Source: Promethearchaeota archaeon
Lineage (GTDB): Archaea > Asgardarchaeota > Lokiarchaeia > Sigyniarchaeales > SOKP01
Direction of reading: 5' to 3'
DNA: 64,000 nucleotides
Assembly (NCBI GenBank): GCA_029838195.1
Contig: JALGVJ010000017.1
Span: 105,690-169,689, forward strand
Part shown: piece after piece, positions 17,257-26,439 of the stretch
How the letters are laid out: every line of letters begins with the position of its first letter
Numbering within the stretch: the stretch's first letter is position 1
The notes under the pieces: generated by a model
Databases searched by the model: none
What the model saw: the letters and a program-made list of their open reading frames with translations, nothing else
What the model was told of the DNA's origin: nothing
Made by a program: the position numbers and the translations under genes

Positions 17257-18762
17257 TTAGTTATAAGCACAGCGTTCTGGGTATTTAGGTTGAAGTTTAA
17301 TGATTTCTCTAAGAAGTTGGTTGGTTAATTGGTTTTTTAATTCTTTATTCTCCCCCCATAAATTATTAACTTCTTGGGGTTCATTTTCATAGTCATAGAT
17401 ATCTCCAAAAGTATCCAAACCATCATATATGGACAAACGATGTTGTTCGGTTATCAAGGTTCGAACCCGGAATCTTTTGTCCTTCCAAATCTCTTCATCG
17501 TGTTCTATTAATACCTTGTCCCGCACCTTTTTATTCGGATTTTTTAAGATTGATGAAACATCCTCTCCTTGCATTCGTTTGAGGTATTTTTTCTTACCTA
17601 ATCCTAATAGGTTCAAGATGGTAACTGGTAAGTCCACGGTACTTATTAGGGAATTAGAAATTCCCGTGTGGGTTAACCCGGGTATTTTCCATAATAAAGG
17701 CATATTAATCACGCTCCGATAATGAGCAGGACCCTTTAAAACTAAACCATGATCGCCACAATAATCTCCATGATCGCTTGTATAAATTACCATCGTGTTT
17801 TTTGAAAGCCCTGTTTTTTCCAAGGCGTTTAAAATTTTTCCTACCGCATCATCAATCATGGCAATGGAACCATAAGTATAGGCCGTAAATTTTTTTGCTG
17901 TTTGCTCATCCACTTTCTGAGGAAGAAGATGGACAAACCGAGAATCTTTTAAATGTTCTCCTAAAAAGGGATGATTTAACAAGTTCTCAGCATCTTCAAA
18001 ATTATCTGGAAGCTTAATATCTTCGGGATTGTACAAGATCCTATACTTGCCGGGAGGACAAACGGGATGATGTGGGTCATTAAAAGAGCAATGCAAAAAG
18101 AAAGGTTTATCCCCATTATTGCCCTCAGCATATCCTTCGAGGTATTCAACCGTCCGATCGGCAATATAAGAAGTCGGATATAATTCTTCTGATAGGTCTG
18201 TATCATATGTCAAATCATTTATTACTCGTATATTTTTTTTCAACCATTCGACAAATTGAGGATCTCTCTCTTTTATCCATTCAATATAATGACCAGTACA
18301 AACCACTCCATGCCCCGTGGTAAGCGCAGAACACTCTTCAAATCCATAATATGGATTCGGAAAATTTTTAGAATTTAATGTACCGTACAACCATTCAAAA
18401 AGATTTTCATATGATATAACCCCTTTCTTTTGAGGATTTGCATAAAAATTAAAATGCATTTTCCCCACACTACAAGTGTGATATCCGTTTTCTCTTAAGA
18501 TTTCCGAGAGAGTTGGAATGGTTGGATCCAAATTAATTCCATTTGAGCGTGTTTTGTGAACACTTGGATACATCCCGGTAAAGAAACTCGCTCTATTAGG
18601 CATGCAAATAGGAGTGGCACTAAAATATTTAGTAAAAATCATACCATCCTTGGCAATACTGTCAATATTTGGCGTCTTTAAAAAAGAGTGCCCTCTGCAA
18701 CTTAAATGATCAGCACGCTGCTGGTCTGTTATTATGAATAACACGTTCATTTTCTCGCTCAT
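17257..18762 (-). CDS. Cys-type sulfatase, second copy
   Basis: A 501-residue paralogue of the sulfatase at 11468, with LFIITDQQRADH, the formylglycine signature CMPNRASFFTGMYP, SVGKMHF and YTSDHGDYCGDHG. The catalytic Cys and metal ligands are intact. No signal peptide is seen. It is divergent from the regulator at 18992, with two GTGATAATCA repeats in between. Relatedness to choline-sulfatase-like and phosphonate monoester hydrolase-like enzymes leaves the substrate open. Confidence 0.9.
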   Translation of the reverse strand: MSEKMNVLFIITDQQRADHLSCRGHSFLKTPNIDSIAKDGMIFTKYFSATPICMPNRASFFTGMYPSVHKTRSNGINLDPTIPTLSEILRENGYHTCSVGKMHFNFYANPQKKGVISYENLFEWLYGTLNSKNFPNPYYGFEECSALTTGHGVVCTGHYIEWIKERDPQFVEWLKKNIRVINDLTYDTDLSEELYPTSYIADRTVEYLEGYAEGNNGDKPFFLHCSFNDPHHPVCPPGKYRILYNPEDIKLPDNFEDAENLLNHPFLGEHLKDSRFVHLLPQKVDEQTAKKFTAYTYGSIAMIDDAVGKILNALEKTGLSKNTMVIYTSDHGDYCGDHGLVLKGPAHYRSVINMPLLWKIPGLTHTGISNSLISTVDLPVTILNLLGLGKKKYLKRMQGEDVSSILKNPNKKVRDKVLIEHDEEIWKDKRFRVRTLITEQHRLSIYDGLDTFGDIYDYENEPQEVNNLWGENKELKNQLTNQLLREIIKLQPKYPERCAYN

Positions 18763-18863
18763 TTTTATTAGGAAAATTGTTTTCTATTCTTTTTACATTT
18801 AAAGGAGAATATGAAATTCTTGTCAATTAGAAAACTTCATAATTAATAAGTTTTTATACGGTA

Positions 18864-18879
18864 GTGATAATCATCATTA
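18864..18879. promoter_or_regulatory. operator candidate, GTGATAATCATCATTA
   Basis: The first of two near-identical 16-base direct repeats, 56 bases apart, between the divergent sulfatase and regulator genes. It contains the half-site found at 9425 and 14207. Confidence 0.5.
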
Positions 18880-18919
18880 GCATAACACGAAAAATATGAT
18901 GGTTAAGACTCTATTATAT

Positions 18920-18935
18920 GTGATAATCACCATTA
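18920..18935. promoter_or_regulatory. operator candidate, GTGATAATCACCATTA
   Basis: The second copy. Its first 11 bases, GTGATAATCAC, form a perfect palindrome around a central A. Confidence 0.5.
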
Positions 18936-18991
18936 TTTTTTAGAAATAGAAGATCTCCATATAAATGGAATTGTACTAAATAGGTATTATC

Positions 18992-19681
18992 TTGACTAGT
19001 TCAACAGAAAAAAAAGGGAAAGGAACCAATTGGAAAAAAGAAATCCTTGAATTTCTTAACAAGAATCCTTCAGGATATACCATCACAGATATTGCAAAAG
19101 GAATTAAATCCACCCGGATTACTGTCTCGAAGTATCTTTCCTTGCTGAAGAATGAGAAAAAGGTGATCTCCAAAGATATTGGCGTATACAAACTTTATTT
19201 TAGCAAAGATAGAAAGTTTATCGACTTGGGATTGGTTCGGTCTTTCTACAAAGCTTTTTTAAGCGGAATAAAATCTAAAATAACTCGTGTACAAGAATAT
19301 AAGGAGTTAGGCCATTTTATTTCTGATTCCATGTTTAAATACATCATTGAAGTGTATCCCGAAAGTTTGAGAAAACAAATCACATCGTTCAAGGATTTCT
19401 TGCAATTCTTTAGCAAAATGTATCCATATCATGACTTTCTTTATACTAATGACCTGATTATAGAGGAGAATTTGGACCTTGCGAATGAAAAGGGTGTTTA
19501 CAAGTTAAGTAATGTTGAAATTCTCGATATATCGGACAATTTCAAACTTCATTTTTACATATTATCAGGAATTTTTGAACACACGCTTTCCAAGATTTTT
19601 AGACGGAAACCAATTGTCTGTAATATTGAAAAGATTGATAAAAAAAAGAAAGAAGTCGTGATCTCGCTACAACGAAAGTAA
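18992..19681 (+). CDS. winged-helix transcriptional regulator, paralogue 2
   Basis: This 229-residue protein aligns along its length with the regulator at 9511: winged helix at about residues 12-65 (GYTITDIAKGIKSTRITVSK), then a ~150-residue probable effector domain. The start is TTG; no ATG exists in range and the paralogue alignment supports it. It is divergent from the second sulfatase and has paired operator candidates upstream. The gene pair probably controls the 7.5-19 kb catabolic cluster, though which paralogue binds which site is unknown. Confidence 0.8.
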   Translation: MTSSTEKKGKGTNWKKEILEFLNKNPSGYTITDIAKGIKSTRITVSKYLSLLKNEKKVISKDIGVYKLYFSKDRKFIDLGLVRSFYKAFLSGIKSKITRVQEYKELGHFISDSMFKYIIEVYPESLRKQITSFKDFLQFFSKMYPYHDFLYTNDLIIEENLDLANEKGVYKLSNVEILDISDNFKLHFYILSGIFEHTLSKIFRRKPIVCNIEKIDKKKKEVVISLQRK

Positions 19682-20256
19682 TTAATTTCTAATTAAATCA
19701 AAAAGAATCTTAATGGTAAGTTTTAGCCCTAAATTTATTATATTATAAAAAAAGATTCCACATCCTTTTTATAATGAAGGCTGGAACTCTGTCCTATAAT
19801 ATCTGATATTTGGACATTATCTCCTTCTAAAAGGCTAAGGAGCAATAAGAATTATAATGTTTGGAATCCAATATATTTTCTTTTTAAAAAATCTTTTTTT
19901 AGTCTATTTCAATTTTGAATATGGAAAAATCATAGTTTTTCTAAAATTCCCATTATGAACATCACTACTTCTTTTGTCTGTCAATAAAATTTCGGTTTTT
20001 AATCTTTTACATAATGATTACAGAGAAAAAAACTTAAATAAAATTTTCTTACAAGAAGCGAAATGCTTATCAGAATTCCCATAATACTGGAAATGAAAAA
20101 AGGAATTAAAGAAAAAATTCCTTGCGAACTAAAGTTCGCTTCTAATCACTAAAATTTTTTCCTTTAATTATAAGATGGATTATATCAAGGGAAAAAAAAA
20201 ATAAAAAATAAAATTTATTTGGTGATTGAAGCTTAAATTAGATTATAAAATTATAT
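19682..20256. other. intergenic, AT-rich, with one hairpin
   Basis: No gene seen. GCGAAC-TAAA-GTTCGC at 20124-20139 forms a perfect 6-bp stem with a 4-base loop, possibly part of a terminator or a small RNA. Confidence 0.4.
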
Positions 20257-20304
20257 TCACTCTAGATCTTCTAACTCCTCTTGCATGAGTCCAAGAACTT
20301 CTCC
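20257..20304 (-). pseudogene. orphan C-terminal tail, GEVLGLMQEELEDLE
   Basis: An in-frame acidic tail ending in TGA runs up to the left boundary of duplicated segment B and stops making sense there. It looks like the end of a minus-strand gene cut off by the duplication. The family is unknown. Confidence 0.3.
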
Positions 20305-20465
20305 AAAGGCAATTAATTCCTAAAAGTACAGATCCGTCCGTATTGCGAAGAATAGAGCAATGAAAAAGAGAAATGAAAAAGAGACACATGTTTTTTGAAG
20401 AAACGTGCATTATTACCTCTTCGGTAAGAGAAGGAATAAAGTTGAACGTGGACATGGGTTCATGA
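20305..20465 (+). pseudogene. 3' fragment of an OsmC gene
   Basis: This matches the last third of the OsmC gene at 4507-4965 through to the stop codon. It lacks the first two thirds, has an 11-base deletion near its start, and a TGC-to-TGA change creates a stop inside it. It is non-functional. Confidence 0.85.
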
Positions 20466-20564
20466 AACCTTACATTTTTAAGAAAAAATTTTCATTAAAA
20501 TACATGACTCATGTCATTTGAGATAAGTTCATGCTCATATAAGAATTAAATAGATAATATAAAA
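20305..20564 (+). repeat. segmental duplication, copy B
   Basis: The partner of 4794-5064. It ends 18 bases before the ATG of the longin-like gene, so that gene's leader is the original OsmC downstream flank or was donated by it. Confidence 0.9.
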
Positions 20565-20582
20565 ACATGCCGAAGAGGATTC

Positions 20583-21170
20583 ATGTCGGAATATAACGGA
20601 GAAAATACTTTTATTGAATGCCTCTGGATATTAGATAGCCGTTCGGGAATCTGTATCTTTGAGCAAAATTATGTTGATATCACGAAAGATAACGTGTCGG
20701 TCGATATCATTTCAAGTTTTTTTTCTGCCATCTTAAGCATAGCAAGAGAATCGTTTGTCGACCAGATTCAATATATCAAGTTTTCAAAACGAAAAATTTT
20801 CTTCAAATTTCATGAAGATCTTTTATTCATTATTTCGGTAAAAGATACACCACGAGGTAATGACTTTTGGGTTCAAAAAACCATTCAACAGATAGCTGAA
20901 CAATTTATCGCAAAATACAAACCTCAATTAATGAATTTTGATGGAAATATCTCCCAATTTAATGGGTTTTCAGACGATTTGGAAAAAATCGTGAGAGAAA
21001 AACCCTTACCCTTGAGAATCCTGCAAGTAGAGCAACTAAAAGAAGGTTTCAAGAAGTTCATTTCCTTTCAAATTAAATTATATAAAAAACGAAAAAAGGC
21101 TTTCGAGAAAATCATCGAGCAAATTAAAAAGGATTTCATGGATAATTATCGGTATTTAAATAAACTATAA
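20583..21170 (+). CDS. longin/roadblock-like small domain protein (Asgard type)
   Basis: A 195-residue soluble protein. Residues ~10-125 follow the pattern of archaeal longin-like profilin-fold domains: WILDSRSGICIFEQNY as the first hairpin, a helix DIISSFFSAILSIARE, strands around IFFKFHEDLLFIISVKD, a helix with AEQFIAKYKPQL and then FNGFSDDLEKIV. The C-terminal ~60 residues are basic and helical. In Asgard archaea such proteins accompany small GTPases; in eukaryotes longin domains sit in SNAREs, adaptor and TRAPP subunits. The assignment is by pattern only, and the cellular role is inferred. Confidence 0.55.
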   Translation: MSEYNGENTFIECLWILDSRSGICIFEQNYVDITKDNVSVDIISSFFSAILSIARESFVDQIQYIKFSKRKIFFKFHEDLLFIISVKDTPRGNDFWVQKTIQQIAEQFIAKYKPQLMNFDGNISQFNGFSDDLEKIVREKPLPLRILQVEQLKEGFKKFISFQIKLYKKRKKAFEKIIEQIKKDFMDNYRYLNKL

Positions 21171-21336
21171 ATTATGCCTTAATTTCGCTTTTTTCCTTTT
21201 TTTTCTTTGAATGAGCCCAACCTTCTTTATTTATTAATACATGGTAATGAGTTAACTATATTAAGAATCACATCACGTTTAATAATTATATGTGCTTTTT
21301 GTATCTAATACAATTATAAAAATAAATGAAAAAATC

Positions 21337-22812
21337 ATGGCAGAAGATAAAGAATTAAAACGTGGGCTGAACTTGCCCATGGCTATTTTCATAATCATTG
21401 GAATGGTGATAGGTTCAAGCATCTGGATTTCTCCTGCAGCATGGCTGTCGAGAACCGGACCTGCTATTTTTATCTCTTATCTTATCGCCGTCATTCCTGC
21501 AATATTCGTGGCATACATCGCTGCATATATTGGGGCGGCGCTACCGGTTGCGGGGGGTACCTACATGATTAACTCACGCTTATTCAAGAGTAGTTTCCTG
21601 GGATTTTTAAGCGTTTGGTTAGTTATTTTAGCAGTAAGTGCTGCTTTAGCCTTTTTATCCGCGACTTTCGCTGTATTTCTCTCAGAAATCCTTCTAATTG
21701 CCGAGGAATCTAAAATGGCATTCGTGATTGGAGTAGGAGTTATTGTGTTGGTTGCTTTTTACATTCTGAACTTTTTTAAAGTGGAAATCACCGGGCTCGT
21801 GGAAATGATCATCACGATTTTTGGAGATATCTTGGTAATGTTGATTTTTATTTTTGCTGCCATCCCTGCGTTTAAAGTCAAGAATTTTCAACCGCTCATG
21901 CCCTTAGGATTTAGTCCTGTATTGTTTGCCGCTTTAACTTTTTATTTTTCGTACACTGGTTTCACTCTTATCATCGACGTAGCCGGGGAGGTAAAAAAAC
22001 CTCAGAGAAACATTCCTTTAGCTCTTTTAATAAGCATACCTCTCTTGACTATTCTTTATACCTTGCAAGCCCTGATGGTAGCGGGACTGCAGCCTTATGA
22101 TCAACCGGTAGGAACGGTGACGGAAATCATCTTAACGGGAGGATTACTTCCTCAAGGCACCATTATTTTCATTACGATTCTTATTGCCATTGCAATCGCC
22201 TCGACCTTGCATCCCTTATATTTGGCATTCTCCCGTGATCTCTTAATGGCAGGAAGAGATCAGTTATTTCCGGCTAAATTAGCTAAAGTACATGAAAGAT
22301 TCAAAACACCCATACCAGCGCTTACCGTTCTTTTCATTTTTGGACTTGCTTTTCTCCTTACGTTCATTCCAATATTCGGTCCTATTTATGGAATTGAAAC
22401 AGCCGCCGTTCTCCTCAGCGCAATCACAGGAGTCACAGTTTTAATATTACAAATTCCTATTTGCTTCGGAGCAGTTAAATTCAAGCAGAATTATCCTGAA
22501 TTGCATGAAAAATCAAGATTTAAACCCAGTGAGAAAAAAATAAAAATCATGGGCTGGGCAGGAGGGATATCTTCCTTGGTTTTTGTATTATTGTTATTCA
22601 CGGACCCTGATGCAGGCACCATCGTATCATTAATTCTGTTTCCTTTTGCTGGGGTAGGTGTAATTTTATACTTTATTAGGAAACTCATGCTGAAAAAACG
22701 GGGAATAGAAATCGCCACTATTGTAAAGACTTTTCCGGAGCAAGTTTCATTCGAAGAAGAAATTCCTCCTAAAAGTAAAATTGAGCGCTTAGCGGATGAG
22801 AAAGAACAATAA
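21337..22812 (+). CDS. APC-family amino acid permease
   Basis: A 491-residue protein with about 12 transmembrane helices. The first helix carries the APC signature IGMVIGSSIWISPA, in which the unwound GxGxG-like segment binds the amino-acid backbone. VAGEVKKPQRNIPLAL in the helix 6-7 region is the second family motif. The ATG at 21337 (MAEDKELKRG) is preferred over an upstream ATG at 21292 that adds a non-conserved stretch. Nearby D-aminoacylase and opine dehydrogenase genes make uptake of amino acids or derivatives plausible. Confidence 0.87.
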   Translation: MAEDKELKRGLNLPMAIFIIIGMVIGSSIWISPAAWLSRTGPAIFISYLIAVIPAIFVAYIAAYIGAALPVAGGTYMINSRLFKSSFLGFLSVWLVILAVSAALAFLSATFAVFLSEILLIAEESKMAFVIGVGVIVLVAFYILNFFKVEITGLVEMIITIFGDILVMLIFIFAAIPAFKVKNFQPLMPLGFSPVLFAALTFYFSYTGFTLIIDVAGEVKKPQRNIPLALLISIPLLTILYTLQALMVAGLQPYDQPVGTVTEIILTGGLLPQGTIIFITILIAIAIASTLHPLYLAFSRDLLMAGRDQLFPAKLAKVHERFKTPIPALTVLFIFGLAFLLTFIPIFGPIYGIETAAVLLSAITGVTVLILQIPICFGAVKFKQNYPELHEKSRFKPSEKKIKIMGWAGGISSLVFVLLLFTDPDAGTIVSLILFPFAGVGVILYFIRKLMLKKRGIEIATIVKTFPEQVSFEEEIPPKSKIERLADEKEQ

Positions 22813-23291
22813 GAAAACACTTGAAACATGAACATGCCTTCAATACGTTTTTAATAATTTTTTTATTTTATTTGCATTTTTCTTTTAAAAGTTTTACTTT
22901 TGCTGAAGTATAGATGATTCATTTCATTTTGTTTTATCTTCACTCGTCATTTATTTACTCATTCACCTCATTCTCGTGTTTTACTATTATCATTCCTCTT
23001 TTGAAACTTTCCATCTCATTTTCCTTTTTGCTTTTTTCAATTTAGAAGGATTATATAGCATTAATTCTTTCATTAGGCCGAAATTGAGAGAAGCCACGCT
23101 ATTATCATGCGGGAAATGTCAAGTATTCTTATTATTAAGTATCAATAAACTATTTTTTTCTAATACAATTTTCTCACTTAATTTCATGGGTATTCTAAAT
23201 TAAAATCAAGAATTTAAAATGAGGAAAAAGAAAGCATGGAAAAAAAAAAGCTTTCCATGTTTCATTCATGAAATATATCAAGGTGCATAAA
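22813..23291. other. intergenic, AT-rich
   Basis: No convincing gene. The short open frame at 22976-23203 is low-complexity and Phe/Ser-rich. AAGGTGC at 23280-23286 is the probable ribosome-binding site of the downstream amidohydrolase. Confidence 0.4.
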
Positions 23292-24914
23292 ATGGAATAT
23301 GATATAATCATAAAAAATGGGAAGATAATAGATGGCGCAGGCAATCCATGGTATCGAGGGGAAATCGGAATCAAAAATGGAAAAATCATGAAAATAAGGA
23401 CTAAAATCAATGAGCCTGCTGCGAAGATAGTTGATGCGAGGGGATTGATAGTATCTCCCGGCTTCATTGATATTCATTCTCATTCTGATCTCGTTTTGCC
23501 GATTTCAAGGACGTTGGAATCCACGCTCCATCAAGGCATTACAACGAGCGTGGTTGGAATGTGCGGGGACGGCATGGCGCCAATTCCCCCCGGGAAAGAA
23601 GAGGAATTCAAAAAAATAGTAGCAACCATGGATCCTGCGCTTGCTGAAATGGAGTATCCTTATCACACTTTTGCGGAATATCTGGATTTTTTACAGAGAA
23701 AAAAAATTTCGGCAAATCTGGCATTTTTAGTTGGATATGGGAATATTCGCTTTGCTGGGGGTCAAGGGGGTGAAAATAGGGATGCAACCCCGGAAGAGAT
23801 GGAAGCCATGAAGGGGTACTTGCGAGAGGCAATGGAGGCAGGAGCTTTTGGCATGAGCACGGGTTTAATTTATGCTCCTCAAATTTTTGCGAAGACGGAA
23901 GAAATCATTGAATTAATGAAAATAGTCGCAGAATATAATGGATATTATTTTTCTCACATTCGCGGGGAGGGAGAAAATGTAATTAATGCCGTTAAGGAAG
24001 TCATTGAGATCGTGGAAAAATCGGGCTGCGCTGGGGGGCAGATTGCTCATCATAAGATATCAGGAAAAGCATTTTGGGGGAGGAGTAAGGAAACGCTTCG
24101 CTTGATAGAAGAAGCAAATGAAAGAGGAATAAGCGTGACATGTGATCAGTATCCATATAATCGGGGCATGTCCGATTTACCAACAGCCTTGCCGGGTTGG
24201 GCACGAGAAGGGACAAAAACGGAGATCTTGGAACGCATAAGGAATCCCGAAATCCAAGCAAGAATTCGAAAAGAAGTGGAAGAGGGTCTTTTGCAAGGGG
24301 AAAATTGGATCAAGGATGAAAGATTTGAAAACATTTATATTTCGTCGGTGAGCAAGAAGGAATGGGAGGATGTTATGGGAAAATCCATATCAGAAATAAC
24401 TAAGATGAAAAATTTTAAAGATGACTGGGAAACATTTTTTAAACTCATCATTGAAAATGAATTGGCGGTAATGGTCACGATTGAGTCCATGGGAGAGGAA
24501 GACATTCGAAGAATCATGACCAGTCGGTATCAGATGGTTGGAACGGATGGATTTGGCATTCCAGTAGCTTTTAGCAGGGGGGCATTTCATCCTCGTTGTT
24601 TTGGCACGTATCCTCGGGTGTTAGGTAAATATGTCCGGGAAGAAAAGCTTTTAACGTTAGAGCAAGCTATTCGTAAGATGACGTCCTTTCCTGCTCAGAG
24701 GATTGGGATACAAGATAGGGGATTATTAATAGAAAATAGTTGGGCAGATATCGTAATTTTTAATCCGGATACAATAAGAGATAGAGCAACCTATGAACGC
24801 CCGTATCAAACTCCAGAAGGTATATCGCATGTCCTTGTAAATGGTGTAGTGATGATAAAAGATGGTAAGCAGAGTAAGAAAAAACCCGGCATGATAATAA
24901 GAAGGCCTACATGA
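23292..24914 (+). CDS. N-acyl-D-amino-acid deacylase-like amidohydrolase
   Basis: A 540-residue amidohydrolase-superfamily enzyme. The N-terminal beta-sandwich strand reads YDIIIKNGKIIDGAGNPWY, the metal motif is GFIDIHSHSDLV, and further features are SHIRGEGENV, AHHKISGK and a late MVGTDGFG Asp site; the C-terminal sandwich ends IVIFNPDTI. This order matches D-aminoacylases, which release D-amino acids from N-acyl derivatives; related dihydroorotase-like hydrolases are the alternative. It is cytoplasmic. ATG at 23292 follows a ribosome-binding site; an in-frame ATG at 23268 is less likely. Confidence 0.85.
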   Translation: MEYDIIIKNGKIIDGAGNPWYRGEIGIKNGKIMKIRTKINEPAAKIVDARGLIVSPGFIDIHSHSDLVLPISRTLESTLHQGITTSVVGMCGDGMAPIPPGKEEEFKKIVATMDPALAEMEYPYHTFAEYLDFLQRKKISANLAFLVGYGNIRFAGGQGGENRDATPEEMEAMKGYLREAMEAGAFGMSTGLIYAPQIFAKTEEIIELMKIVAEYNGYYFSHIRGEGENVINAVKEVIEIVEKSGCAGGQIAHHKISGKAFWGRSKETLRLIEEANERGISVTCDQYPYNRGMSDLPTALPGWAREGTKTEILERIRNPEIQARIRKEVEEGLLQGENWIKDERFENIYISSVSKKEWEDVMGKSISEITKMKNFKDDWETFFKLIIENELAVMVTIESMGEEDIRRIMTSRYQMVGTDGFGIPVAFSRGAFHPRCFGTYPRVLGKYVREEKLLTLEQAIRKMTSFPAQRIGIQDRGLLIENSWADIVIFNPDTIRDRATYERPYQTPEGISHVLVNGVVMIKDGKQSKKKPGMIIRRPT

Positions 24915-25047
24915 GCCCTTTCACGCTATCTTAAATGAATGTCGAAGAATCTTTTGGGGGATTATTTTAATTATTTCTTTTTTTTAAATTTTTTTCCCTA
25001 TTGTGATGGGATACGAAAGACTCTTATTTTCTAATATTTTCTAAAAA

Positions 25048-25194
25048 TTACATTTTATCAGGCCATGAGGCCAGTCCTCCTCCACCATCTTCAAAATTAG
25101 AAGGTACCATGAAAGGATATTGTACATTAACCGCCCCCCTAAGAACAATGGGGTCATGTTCATTGTCAGGTGCCATGGATTTACCTGTATCCAT
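25048..25194 (-). CDS. candidate 48-residue small protein
   Basis: The frame MDTGKSMAPDNEHDPIVLRG continues as a Gly/Pro-containing sequence ending ASWPDKM. Its composition is much more protein-like than the overlapping hydrophobic frames in the same stretch. A weak GGAAGGG lies about 20 bases upstream. No family is recognised. Confidence 0.35.
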   Translation of the reverse strand: MDTGKSMAPDNEHDPIVLRGAVNVQYPFMVPSNFEDGGGGLASWPDKM

Positions 25195-25350
25195 TTGAAA
25201 TCACGTATTTCCCTTCCAATTAGATTTTTATACACGTAATATTAAGTTATAAGTAAGGCTTAATTTTATTGTAATTAAATTGATTGCTGAAAAAATACAA
25301 AATAAATAAAATAAATTCTTGTTTAACCTTAAAAACTATCTTGACTAATC

Positions 25351-26439
25351 ATGAAGCAACCAATAGCTATTTTGGGGGGTGGAAATGGAGGTCATCAAAT
25401 GGCGATTGATTTAGCTTTGCGAGGACAAGATGTTATACTCTGCGAACACCCTCAATTTAAAGATAAGTTTGAAAACACGTTAAAGACAAGGACAATTGAA
25501 TGCACGGGAATGCTAGAGGCAAAAACGGAGATTTACAAGACCACCATTGATTTTAAAATGGCTTTAAGAGAAGCCGATCTGATATATCTCGTGGTTCCGG
25601 CAATTGCTCATGAAACTTTTTTTGATCTCATGATACCACACCTCAAGGATGGGCACATTATCGTGATTTGGGCAGGTGATGCGGGAGCACTTCGATTAGC
25701 TAAGCGCTTGAGAGAAGAGGCTCCAAAATTGCGGGTAAAAATTGCAGAAACTAATACACTTCCCTATGGTACGAGACTAATTGGGCCTTCAAAATTGGAT
25801 CTTTTTGTAACGGCAAAAAAAATATTGTTCTCGGCCTTTCCTGCTTCAGACACCGAGGAAATTTTAGAAAGAGTAAAGGACACGTTTCCTGTGTTAGAAC
25901 CCATTGATAATGTTCTTTCCGTATCCTTTAGTAATCCCAATCCCACGGTTCATCCAGCTCCAAGCTTGTTGAATACGGGAAGGATTCAATATTCGAAAGG
26001 AGAATTTTACCTTTATCGTGAAGGGATTACGGAAGCCACTGGCAGGGTCATTAAAAAAGTATACGATGAAACCTTGGCAATTGCCAGAGCATTTGGGTTT
26101 AGAATGCGGGAATTTGAAGATGAAGAGTTTAGAAATCCTTGCAGCATAATGTGCGTGGATTTCTGGGCACCTTTTGATAAAGCGGGGATTGTCTCTAACA
26201 TGAAAGGGCCCTCCACGATCTATAATCGATATATCATTGAGGATTTACCATATGGATTAGTCCATCGTTCCCAACTGGGAGACGTCGTGAAGATCTCTAC
26301 TCCCATAATAGATTCGATTGTGAATTTAGGAGAAGCGGTATGTAATATGAAATTCTGGGAGGATAGAACTCTTGCTCACTTAGGATTGGATGGAAAGAAC
26401 AAGGCAGAAATCATGCAATACGTTCAAGAAGGGCATTAA
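25351..26439 (+). CDS. opine dehydrogenase-like NAD(P)-dependent enzyme
   Basis: This 362-residue protein opens with a Rossmann dinucleotide loop ILGGGNGGH, followed by a short helix and CEHP at the end of strand 2. The second half contains NPNPTVHPAPSLLNTG, matching the His-containing catalytic region of octopine/nopaline dehydrogenases, which reductively join a keto acid to an amino acid or run the reverse. A helical C-terminal domain follows. The permease and deacylase upstream support a role in amino-acid derivative metabolism. Ketopantoate reductase is a more distant relative with the same fold order. Confidence 0.82.
   Translation: MKQPIAILGGGNGGHQMAIDLALRGQDVILCEHPQFKDKFENTLKTRTIECTGMLEAKTEIYKTTIDFKMALREADLIYLVVPAIAHETFFDLMIPHLKDGHIIVIWAGDAGALRLAKRLREEAPKLRVKIAETNTLPYGTRLIGPSKLDLFVTAKKILFSAFPASDTEEILERVKDTFPVLEPIDNVLSVSFSNPNPTVHPAPSLLNTGRIQYSKGEFYLYREGITEATGRVIKKVYDETLAIARAFGFRMREFEDEEFRNPCSIMCVDFWAPFDKAGIVSNMKGPSTIYNRYIIEDLPYGLVHRSQLGDVVKISTPIIDSIVNLGEAVCNMKFWEDRTLAHLGLDGKNKAEIMQYVQEGH

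Noticed and set aside
17429..17722. plus-strand frame and a GGTTCGAACCC string resembling a tRNA T-arm
   Set aside because: The string lies inside the conserved coding sequence of the second sulfatase, and no acceptor stem or anticodon arm pairs around it.
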